Positions 11,626-22,887 of a stretch of 64,000 bases of DNA are shown piece after piece; within the stretch, counting starts at the first letter, position 1; every line of letters begins with the position of its first letter. The notes under the pieces are model-generated. The model saw nothing but the letters and a program-made list of their open reading frames with translations, did no database searches and was not told the DNA's origin. Source of the stretch: Cercis canadensis (taxonomy: Eukaryota > Streptophyta > Magnoliopsida > Fabales > Fabaceae); NCBI GenBank assembly GCA_003255065.1, contig QAOA01005854.1, forward strand, positions 187,240-251,239, given 5' to 3'. The translations under genes were made by a program, and so were the position numbers.

Positions 11626-12018
11626 TAAAAAAAATATATGTTTGTCTCTTAGTTCCTAAGTTACCCAAAAAATAAAGCTTCGCATCCTAAGTCATTTTCT
11701 TGGAATTATGATTCTCTAGAAAATATAGTTTTTATTTGTGATACAATCGGAATATATGAGAGTTCATGGAAATATGTCAATATCATGTTTAATTAAACAT
11801 TATTTTTCTGGAAAATTTGTGTAATTTTCTCAAGATACGCTTTAGCATAATTTATTTTAAAATATAATAAAATTAAAATTAAAATAGGCTTCCTCTATCA
11901 TTTCGTAGTAAATTGGAGAAAGAGAGAGAAAGAGATAAAGAATTTGAGAAAGAAAATCTAGAGAGAGAAAGAAAAAAATTTAGAGATAGAAAGCTATAGA
12001 GAAATTAAAAAGAGGAAA

Positions 12019-12189
12019 NNNNNNNNNNNNNNNNNNNNNNNNNNNNNNNNNNNNNNNNNNNNNNNNNNNNNNNNNNNNNNNNNNNNNNNNNNNNNNNNNN
12101 NNNNNNNNNNNNNNNNNNNNNNNNNNNNNNNNNNNNNNNNNNNNNNNNNNNNNNNNNNNNNNNNNNNNNNNNNNNNNNNNNNNNNNNNN
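12019..12189. other. Assembly gap (171 Ns)
   Basis: A run of Ns. The left flank is a GA-rich (GAGAGA/AAAGA) low-complexity tract and the right flank is a poly(A) run, the sort of sequence that breaks assemblies. Confidence 1.
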
Positions 12190-14800
12190 AAAAAAAAAAG
12201 GATTACAGAGCTTATCGCCTTGAAATGGTTTATGACTAAGTTATAATGTCTTCTTCTAGCAGATAAAGCATAGAGTAATGCCAACTTAATCACTTACTGG
12301 AAAGGATTGCAACCCATTCCCTTCTCTTTTCGTAATTGCAGAAATTGTCTTAGATAGGAATTAGGAAGTGATACTGACAGAGAATATTCGAATAAAATAT
12401 GCTAGCAGCTCATCACTATTAATAATTATTGAACAAATCGACATCATTAAAAGTTGAAGTCTAAGTTAATGTCTTAATTAATGATAATCATAAAGAATAA
12501 TTATATAACATGGATCGTGTTGTACCAATCATTTGCCATCCTTTTATATTAGTAAGTAGTCACGTCTAACATAAAGGAGATTCTTATTTTTTTGGCCAAG
12601 TTACAGGAAGAAGATAAAGCAAAAGGAAACTGCAAATATATGAGTCAGCTTTGTTGTTAATTATGATTATGATTATGATTATGAACTGCAAATATACTCA
12701 TCACTTATCTATCTTTAATACACAATAAATTGTTCCTTCATTTGACTTAATTTATTTGGATTTATTGTGTTTATAAGTGCTAAATCTATGGAAAATATTT
12801 TTCCTACAAATTTGACATAAAACAAATAAAGCACATCAACATTTAAAATGATTTAGCAAAATTGCTTTTTTTTTGGTTTCCCAAGGTATTCCGAGGCATT
12901 ACCTATGACCATCTTTCGAGGTGTGGTCAAACACTATTAAAGCAGGGACCTCTCCCAAAAAAGAATTTGCTGCAGCAAAATTGCTTATTAGAGAAATGAT
13001 TGTTACACTTTATTTATTTCTCACATGGCTCGCACTACACATTTGAAAGTACTTTAAGTATACAATTCAAAATATAGATAAGTCTAGTTAAGCTTAGATT
13101 ATACTATTTGTATTAGTGTGATAAAGTGTGAAGATATTTAGTATGCATATAGCATTCCTCCATTGCTTATGATCACAATTGAGAGGAGATCAATTTATTA
13201 TAACATCAAAAAACAATTACACATAAGGCACGAAGTATAATTTAATGGTGAGAGATTTAAGTAGTACGTATAACATTTTACGTTTGAATCTCCGTGCTAT
13301 CATCTAAGAAAAAAGAACATAAAAGTCTACTCAATCTTCTTTCCCAATAAGCTCTCACATGACATCTCTACTCTCGTACCTCAAACTTTTTCCCAATAAT
13401 TCTGACTTATTTTAAATTTATTTCTTAATAATTCATCTGAAATTATTTATATTTTTGGGTGACATAACAACAATTGTATCAATCTTTTTTCTATAAAATA
13501 ATGTTTAAATTTCTAAGTTGCTATGATTGCAAATCACTTATAAGAACGTTGGAGAAAGTAGGCAGATATGATATGAAATTCAACTATAGTTTTTATCGCA
13601 GTTATAGAATTTATTTCTAGTCATTTGATTCACGTACCATTTTTTTTTTCTCGTAAGCTTTGATGGATTATTGACGATCATGCATGGTACAAAATAAAAA
13701 GCTTTTCGAACAAGAACAAAGCTTTTCCTCTCCAACTCTTGAAATTTGGACTGTCGGTCGATGACATGCCACATGGCATGGAGTATGTCGAACTTACAAA
13801 GTTACATATATTTTTCTGCAAAATGTGCCACATGTTCAGGTGGTGAGGCTAACTGACACACTATATGTTATATGACACGTTCTCAAGGAACACACCGCAT
13901 GATATGTGATGTGTCTGGAGGGTCTCACCTGTTGTCATTTAATTTTTTAAAAAATAAAAATACTACAATATTACAGTAAATTATTTTGAAATTATAATAA
14001 TGAGATAAATAAGTCGATAAAATGTAATATTCAGGTCAAAAAAATCCCTAATTTTTACCTCTATTAAATTTAATGCTTATTTTCTTTTTGTTGGGCCATA
14101 TCATATTACAAGAGGACAAAAGTTTGGCCACACTCAGTTTGAATTCACCTTTTCAATTGTTCCAACCACAATTATTTTTCTTTTTTGTTTTATTTGGTGA
14201 TAACCATAAATTATGGTTGGACACATTCCATATATTATTGATTAACGTACATACAATACATGAAGTTGATTGAAGAATCAATTTGTCTTGGCCCATTTAA
14301 CATTGTCATTGAAGAACTGGTTATACCAAAGACTCAAACTAAATTTATCATTAGCATATCATTTTTATTTTTCTCAACACCCTTATAAATAACTTATTCA
14401 TTACAGGTATGAGACTTTTGACTCATCTTTTATTAATGACTCATTTTTAGTTCAGACTGACCTAACTTAATATTCAGAGTCCGAAAATAAAAGTCCGACC
14501 CTTTCTTTCTACTATACAGATTAGCTCAATCTCATCCAACTTCTGAGATTCACCTAACCTCGAGTTCAACTCAGGTATCGTCACATACCATATTAAGTAT
14601 AGGTTTTTTTTATATATATATATATATATATTTACTTTTGCCTCAAGTAAATAGGAGATAACACTTTGCATTTTTTCCTAAAAAAGAAGTCCAAAAATTG
14701 TTCTAGACAAGACAAGTAGGAAATTAGATGAAGGTGGACCCGACAGAAGGCGTGGAAGGAGGGAACAGAAGAGTATATAGGCTAAAGATAAGACATTACG
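12190..14800. other. AT-rich intergenic stretch with microsatellites, no gene seen
   Basis: No coding region recognised. It holds an ATGATT-type microsatellite at 12661-12683 and a (TA)n run at 14610-14631. Confidence 0.5.
14610..14631. repeat. (TA)n microsatellite
   Basis: Simple TA dinucleotide run of about ten or eleven repeats preceded by a T run. Confidence 0.9.
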
Positions 14801-14808
14801 TGGTTCGG

Positions 14809-15157
14809 TGGTTGGGTAGGAAGGAGACTCTCACATATGACATAGCTACAAGATGGAAGGCTACCGCGTCATATTGCTTGCTTGTTGGATTTTAGGTTCA
14901 CTCTTGTTCTTCAATATCTACGAAGATTGCAGTGCTACAGTTTAATATCTATCATCTTTTTCTATTTTTTTNGAACTCCCAAACATACCATACGTGGTTG
15001 GGTAGGAAGGAGACTCTCACATATGACATAGCTACAAGATGGAAGGCTACCGCGTCATATTGCTTGCTTGTTGGATTTTAGGTTCACTCTTGTTCTTCAA
15101 TATCTACGAAGATTGCAGTGCTACAGTTTAATATCTATCATCTTTTTCTATTTTTTT
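14809..15157 (+). repeat. 163-bp direct duplication around a single N (14972)
   Basis: 14809-14971 and 14995-15157 appear identical. Both start TGGTTGGGTAGGAAGG and end in the same T run. The first ends exactly at the N. This looks like two overlapping contig ends joined without merging rather than a biological duplication. Confidence 0.8.
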
Positions 15158-15159
15158 GG

Positions 15160-16177
15160 GTAATAAAAAATGTACCGTGTGGAAAGATTACTTTATTTCA
15201 AAATTAGAGTATAACACATGCTTCAACAAAGACTCAATGTGATATTTATAGACCTACAAGGAAAACTACTAGCAATAGGAATCGAACCTAGCCTTACAAG
15301 CGAAGTGATTCAATTCTTACTAACTGAACCAAACCATGTTAACTTTAATATCATCTGTTTGAGAGTATATGTGGCTGACGATGGAGTTGATTTTTATTTA
15401 ATCTAAAAGTTAAATAGAGTAAGCCAATCAAATTCTCTATATTAGCTTTTGATGCATGAATTTAAGTAAAACTCACCTTTACTCAATTAAATAAATTAAG
15501 TCTGCCTAAGAATTTTTTGCATAAACACGTTAAAAGAGGGAGACAGAGAAGGGCCTGCATTTTACGGAGTGCAGTTACAGCAGAAGCTAACCACTAGATT
15601 ACTACAGGTTAGTAAAATCAATCTTTTATGTGGATGAGGCAGTGACGCAAAAAGAACTCAAGGAATTGCAATTAAACGCACAACATATGATATGGTATTT
15701 AATATCTAGGCCATGCAAAAGCAATTTAAGAGCACTTATTGTAAAAGTAATCAACTCTGGTAAGATTGAAATGCAAAGGAAGATATGATCATTAGAGTAG
15801 TGTTATCCACACACTTGACAACATCTTAATCCATTTACATTTTTTTCTAGATTTTATACACCTCTACACCTATTAGTATGGCAATCTCACATCAGCCAGA
15901 AATAGGTACCAGGAATCCAAAACAAAGAAATACAGGTATTATCAAGTTGATATTTCAGAATTGCAAACTTTGACAATTTTTGGAAGTAGATATTATACAC
16001 AGCTATAGCACATGTAGATACAAGCATTTCCAATTTATAAAATAGATACAGTAATAGTATAACTACATCACAGTTGTGTAATTACTTGTGTACAGAGAGA
16101 GAAAGGAAGTATAAGAGTAAATTCCAATCTTTGAACAATAAGTAGACCATAATCCCAGTAGGCCTTTGTTTCCATAA
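15160..16177. other. Intergenic sequence and 3' flank of the saposin-like gene
   Basis: No gene recognised. The part next to 16178 should contain that gene's 3'UTR. Confidence 0.4.
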
Positions 16178-19139
16178 TTAAGAGTCAGAAACCAAGGTAA
16201 TTTCTTTCTGGATAGCTTCTGTGGATGCCTTGCAGGCATGTAATGCAGTGCATATATCTGTGGTTTCAAGGAACTTCTCTGCATTGACAAGGATCACAGG
16301 TCCATACTCGAAAACTAACCTCTTGCACTGCAAATAATTTCAGACATTAAGGATGTTAAGTGAATTGATAAAAACGTAAAACTTGATTATGAAGATTACT
16401 TTCTTGTGCACTATCAATTTAGGACTGAAATTTTTTCTCAGATTGTTCTTACCTTCGTTGTATACTTCTCCATGGAATTACACACTTTCAAAAATGCCTG
16501 AATTATCTCTAGCTGACATTTAAGAGTAAACTGTTAGATGTTTATTCAACAAAAGGTAACGATACCCAAGCAAACTGCAAGCTGCATCCCCATCCATGCA
16601 TTACAATATTACTGAATATTTCTCAGAATATCTCACTATATTTGCAAATTAGACATTGATCATAGCTCTTTTATGTTTTATGAAAATCAACATTATCATA
16701 CAAATAGATGGTGGAAGACTACATAATAAATATATCATCCTTTAACTTGCTGATGATCCATATTTTAATTGCTATAAAAAATTTAATGCAGATATTTCCA
16801 TATTTTATATCCAAACCATAGCCAAATTCATTTTCTTTTCGGCTGAAAATCATATTGAAATTCCTGGCTGATCAGCAAGCTTTGCTCAATAAAAGAAATT
16901 CTGGATTGCCATAAATTCTGCATGCAACCTTTTTAGAGCTTGACAAGTAACTTAAGTATTCAAGAACCATCAAAGTTTAATTTGTAGGTCATGAAACCAT
17001 GCAGAACTTGAAAAAGTAGAAAACTATGCTCATATAATGGACAGACAAGGTAAGTTTTCACATCTCCAACTTCATTCCAATAGAAGCAGAAATTACAAAC
17101 CTCAGTGTCAGGATCTTTCAACTTAACCAATAATTCTGCAACAGCATCTTTGCATAACCCACAGCTGTTTTCTTGGACTAGTGTGGAAATCTTTGCAATT
17201 TCCTTACAGAGATTGACCTTTTTGCAGAAATCTTCTGGCTGTACTGAAGATATCTCTAAGAAGAAAAGGGGAGCATAGTAGTCCACCAAAGTGATGCACT
17301 GTGCAATACCAGAGAAACAGAGATGAGTAAATGTATGATCTGATAAGTCCTGTTCATTCATTAATTCACCCTTTAGATCCTTCAAGATTGCTCATAGTTG
17401 TCTAACTATTTTTTTCGCAAGGTTCCACCAAGTGGAGTAGTACATGGTTCTACAGAAACTAGGCTGTATTATATTGTTTATGATAAGTTTACATATGTAC
17501 ACTTATCAAGTTTGCAGCCCAACAATCAAAAAGAGGACATATGAATGCTGGTAGAACATCAAATTCCACACCAGAAACTTTAAGTGAGTGTTTGTGACAG
17601 TTGAGAACAACTACAGCATCTGAACAAAAATATGAAAGATCCAAGAAAAGGTAACCAACCTTCTGTCTAAAAGAGTGCAGCTGGGAGCAAGAATTGTGGA
17701 GGGTATCAATGATCTCATTCTGGGTCTTGTTTGCATTAAGGTAATCAAGTGCCATGGCAGAGTATTGCTCACAAAGTGCACACACATCTGGTTTCCTGTT
17801 TTGTTCTGCATTTTGGAAGATATGTTAACAGATGGATTACTCATCAGCTGTTTGTATTTCAAACTATATTTAGCAGAAGTTATTCTCATCAGAAAAAAAG
17901 AAATGTAAAAATTGACACATGATGTTCAGTCATATCACATTTGCCTCATTGGTTTGATCAACAAGTAGTAAGCTTTCAGTTTTCCGTGTCAAGACAGTTG
18001 TGATTTTGACAAATTGATACCTTATGTGCTAGGTTTATGGAGTGCTTTTATTTAAAGACTTCATCCATACTTCTCAGTAAATTTTATCAAGTAATACTGA
18101 TAAAATTGAATTTTCTTAATTTTATCAGTATAGCTTGAAGCAATCCATAAAATTAAAAGAAATGCCTAAGTCAAGCTTGAAGGAAGGAATGTCCAGGTTA
18201 AGACCGGTCTTCCTTCTCAACAAGTGAAGGTAAAATCCCCCATAAGTTTGTTGGAGCAATTCAAGCTGCTAGGTTTGATGTAAACAAAGGTTCTACCTAG
18301 CAAGAACATTAGGAGCCATAGTGGAGCCATAAACTATACCAAAAGAAAATGGAAATACAATGTCAAATAATGGATTTTAGTAACAAATTTGGCAACCAGC
18401 TTGTATTTGAAAGCTGGAGTTATTACCTACATATTCATGTAATGTGGTATATCCCCTATCCCAAGAAATCCCTAAATTATCATGTATCTCAAGTGAAAGA
18501 TAGACTTATAGAGTATAGAATCACCCCTTCTGTTTCTACAAGTCTTGAAAGAATATAGTTTCAGGTATGAAGGAGGTGGACTAGCTCAGGGCATGTTATC
18601 ACTAGACATATTTAAGACCCTTAGACCCCTTTCTAGCCTGTCTGAGATGGCTCATTTGCATATAAGTTTATGCAGCTGACCTACTAAAACATTACTCCAT
18701 CCCGTTCTCATTGTCACTTTTCTCATTTTAGATCCTAGTAAAATGCCATATCTCAATAGTTATAAAATATGTACTATTTTATCACCCTTAAATTGAATCC
18801 AAGTTTACCTTTGGCAATTAATTAGTGTCAATTCCAGAACACTTTTTTTCTTCATTGATGTGTCAACTCCTCACTCCTTAAATGTCACAGTGTTGTCAAA
18901 ATTGATAAATGAATGGGACAGCCAAAATATAATATATGAAACATGCATCCACTCATCCCTTTCTTTAAGCTGGATAATTATAAAGAAACAGAGATGATAA
19001 AGAGAAGAGTTAGAATAACACCTGAAGTCTCAGATTTTGCATTACTGCTGAAAAGATCAGGGTTTGTCAGTTCCCTTGCACCACAAGCCCAAGCAGCACT
19101 CAACACAATAAGAAATAAGAGCCCAACTCTCTTCTCCAT
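16178..19139 (-). CDS. Secreted protein with two saposin B domains (prosaposin-like)
   Basis: There are five coding exons on the minus strand: 19139-19022, 17787-17660, 17298-17101, 16512-16453 and 16327-16178. All have GT..AG borders, the phases agree, and they join to 217 residues. Residues 1-21 (MEKRVGLLFLIVLSAAWACGA) are a signal peptide. Two saposin B modules follow, each with the six-cysteine pattern: C42, C45, C73, C83, C107, C113 and C128, C131, C159, C169, C194, C200. Saposin B folds bind or perturb lipids in the vacuole or lysosome and secretory route. Plant relatives are called prosaposin or proactivator-like; their exact role is little known. N59 in NKT is a possible N-glycosylation site. 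Exon 4 is only 60 bp. All cysteines are intact, so the gene looks functional. Confidence 0.9.
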
Positions 19140-19145
19140 GTTGCC

Positions 19146-20567
19146 TGTAACAAGCACTGAAAAACTGTTAACTATCAATTACATAAATGCAATAAGATAA
19201 TAAAATTTTAAGGGGTTCTATAAAGGATAACATAAGATTGTATAATAGTAAACTATCATGCCTTTTAAAACTTAAAAACTGATTGAAAGCCATATCGCTA
19301 TTTGGTGTAAATCTCATGGAAGAACACCTACTATATTACTAATTAAGCATTCTGAGATTCTCTACTTACGAAACTTGTCCCTCTTTTTTAGAACAATTTT
19401 TTATAACTCTAAGTTCATCCCTCAAAGGTGTACCCAGATAAACGGGCTCAGGTTACTATGCCTCGTCCATCTACAGAATTATTATGGTGTAAACTTGTCC
19501 AATCCAAATGTTAAATCATTATAAGCAGGTATACAGTTACACAGGTCCACTGGAGTGAGCCCGAGTTCTTAAGTGAATTGATATAATCAAATATAGTAAC
19601 ACAGTACTTAATTCAAATATAGCCTCAGCTTGTCCAAAATGAAACCAGTTGAATTTTATATTGGCTGTCATTCATCAGAGATTCAGAATAAGTATCCCGT
19701 TTACTTAGAAACTGATCAACCAGCTTATAACTGCACAGAGGTAGGTACCTCACTAATATTGTCATGCAGGTAATTTATTACCCAATATTTACATGTACAT
19801 AGAAAACCAGAAACCCAATTCAGCTCAAATATGATCAATCCAACAGGGGAAAAATATTGTTCTAAAAGTAACAAAAGATAACATGACAACATAAGAACTT
19901 GATGATAGCCAAGAGTAGTAGTGCTAAAAGCTGTGCACCGGTCAACTAGACCCATGTTTATATGTGATTAATCATAATCAGAAACCACATGACTAGCTCA
20001 GGATTAGCTTATCCAAAATAAACCAATTCAAGTTTGATACTTGGTATTATTAATCAGATCAAGTAACTTATTTAGAGACTAATTAAGCCTGATATTTGAG
20101 CTGAACCTATTGCGTGATATTTACATGCAAACAAAGATCCAGGAAGGCAAAAACATAATTGAGCTGAACTATGATCAACCCAACAGAAAATAAAGAAAAA
20201 AGTATTAACTCTAGTGTAAGCAGTAGCACCAATCAAGAAAACAAGAGGAGGAGGAGAAGAAGAATTAATTGATGTCGTATGCTGAAAACCATAAACAGGT
20301 CAACTAGACTCGTGTCTATGTGATTAACCAGAAAAACAAATCATAATCAGAAAAGAGTGGGTAGTGGGCATGTGTTGATATTAACAAATTTTCAGAGAGA
20401 GAGAGAGAAAGAGCAAGGAAGGAAAAAGGGCAACGAAGAACCAGAAAATTGAATAAAAATTGAAAATTTGATTGGGAAGGGAGAGATTATTAATAAAAGT
20501 TGCTATTTTTGCAGTGTTTTCCCAGTAAACAGAGGAAGGAGAAATAATCAAAGAGAAAATAGATTAC
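19146..20567 (-). other. Probable 5'UTR intron of the saposin-like gene
   Basis: On the minus strand a donor CAAAAG|GTAATC has its GT at 20567-20566. An acceptor TTACAG lies just before GCAACATGG, which contains the start codon. This implies a noncoding first exon of about 20568-20690. A GA-rich run (20391-20415) lies inside the intron. This is inferred from splice signals only. Confidence 0.5.
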
Positions 20568-20780
20568 CTTTTGGGAAGATGGCCCTGGAATTCAGAGGGG
20601 TGAGAGTGGAGAAGGCAACAAGGGAGAGAAAAGAGGAAAGGGAAAACTGAAGTCTGAAGGGAATGCTGATCCGCTTGAGTGTCGTATGGGCAATTTCCAA
20701 TCCGTGGAATGGTTGGTTGTTCTATTATTGGTCTCTATTGCCTCGTGGCAGTATCAAGAAGAAAAACGGAATAAAACTTC

Positions 20781-20978
20781 AGGTTTATTAGATATTTATG
20801 CAATATGTCCTGTTAAGATTAATTAATATAAAAATAACACGTATATAAATTAATTATTTTTAAATTTATTTAAAAAAATAAATAAATTATATTTATATTT
20901 AATAAAATATAAAAATTACATATATTTATTATATCAATGTAATATAATATATTTATATTGTATCATAAAATTTCCGTT
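20781..20978 (-). mobile_element. MITE family A, copy 2 (degenerate)
   Basis: Aligns in reverse orientation to the copies at 7353-7577 and 33080-33280. It keeps GTATATAAATTAATTATTTT, the AT-rich core and a TATTGTATCATAAAATTTCC end that corresponds to the family's GGGATTCTATGATAC start. It is more diverged than copies 1 and 4. It lies just upstream of the inferred first exon of the saposin-like gene. Confidence 0.55.
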
Positions 20979-20979
20979 T

Positions 20980-22880
20980 TAAAAAATGGTAAAAGAAGGT
21001 AGCGACAATTATTCTCGACTTCTAAAAGACAAAAAGTATTAAAGAAATATATTTTACGGAAGTAGATGTCCTTAAGATAAAATGATTAAAATATTTTTCG
21101 ATTATGTGATTTTATTTATAAAATATGCATAACTATTTAATTTCACTTGTAATATCGATATATAAACAAAATTAACTATTGCGATATTTTGTGTAGTTCA
21201 TTTTACTTAATAGGTTTGCCGATCCCATAAAACAGATGGCATAGATCATGTCAATAGTTAGTTTTACTTATGATGTCGATACCGTTAAATAATTAATCAT
21301 AAAATATTTAGATATTTTATTTAATATGTGGGTTTTGTGAAATATAAATAAAATAATCACATAAGACTTGAAGTATTTTGGTAATTTTATACGAGGTAAC
21401 AAGCACCTACTTGAAAAATAAGTGACTTCTAAACTTCTTGAATTTAATTATGGTCATATTACATTACTCATTCAAAAATAATGACATAATAGTTTATAAT
21501 CAATAGTTCAGATAATTTTTTAAGTTATATATACAATTTAGATAAACCTAACATGAGTCATGTAATATAATAATTTTAATTTAAAATTTTTAAAATTTTT
21601 TATTAGAATAATTGTCCAATGACTATTTTAAAAAGAGAAAATTAAAATTTTTTAAATTTTTTATTAGAATAATTGTCCAATGACTATTTTAAAAAGAGAA
21701 AAAATTAATGAAATGAAATACAAATTATGTATTCCTAGTCCTAGTCATAATGAAAGTTGACCCTTGGGCGTCCTTGAGAAATGCTCGTTTCTTTATAAAA
21801 GAAATATGTTATAAAATTTGAATTATATTAAAAAATTAAATGGATTTAATTTTAAAATTATGCTGTTCAAATTGATAATAACGAGAATTAGTAAAATATA
21901 TATTGATATCAATTAAGTTGTAGATCAATTGATCACAAAACTCTCTTCTCAAAAAGAGTGTCTTATGTTTGAAATCGGTCTCAAAGTGTTTTTTATATAA
22001 AGTTATAACTGTGAATGTTTTAACAACAAGACATATTTAGTAAATCTAATTTCATCCAAAGGTTGGGATTAAACCCTGATTCCTAGATTAAAAAAAAAAA
22101 AAGGTAAAACATATAAGAATAACATTATCATATTCATATCCAAAATTCTAATGATAGTAACACACCGCATTTGCGAGATTTTGACGAGGCAAGAAAATGT
22201 TTTCTAAGCCAAACCCACACTCAAACTAGTTGATTTTTTCTTCTTTTGACGAAATAGAAAACGTATTCTAAGCCAAACCCACACTCGAACTAGTTTTTTC
22301 TTCTACATGTCGCATCAGATTACCAAGCCAGCAAAAGTCCTTCAAATATTTCGGCTTAATTCTTTTATCAATTAAACGCAATCGAATCAAAGAGTTTTAA
22401 GAAATTCCCAAATAAAAGAAGAATCTTGGAAAGCAATACATATTATCCCGCATCCATACAGTGTAAGGAAAATGAAGAAAAATGGAGCAGAAAGCGCTCA
22501 AACTTGTGATGAATGGAAGGCTTCAACATCTCAATTTGTTGATGCGCAGTGAGAAGCATTTAAAAGGCTTCACTTTCTTATCAATAAAAGAAGGAAACGT
22601 TGAAAAGGTTTCACACATTCATAGAGGTACATATAGAGTAGAACAATTAGGAGGCAAACCCTTAATAAAACCAAAGGATAAAATTACAACACCAAGTTAC
22701 AGTAGGTTGAGCAATCATATGAATAAATAAATACAAGCAACAGCAACTGAAAATAATGTAAACAACAAACAAGATTCTAGCCAAGTAGGCATAATAAGAT
22801 TAGGAGATGTGTGAACTGCACAGAAGAAGCAATTAGAGTCTCAGTCTAGTCAGCAATAGGTGAAGAACAATTGGATCAAA
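20980..22880. other. AT-rich intergenic stretch with two short tandem duplications
   Basis: No gene recognised. A segment of about 60 bp carrying GAATAATTGTCCAATGACTA occurs twice in tandem at about 21590-21705. A segment carrying TTCTAAGCCAAACCCACACT occurs twice at about 22200-22300. The part next to 22888 should hold the 3'UTR of the WEB gene. Confidence 0.5.
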
Positions 22881-22887
22881 CAAGCCA

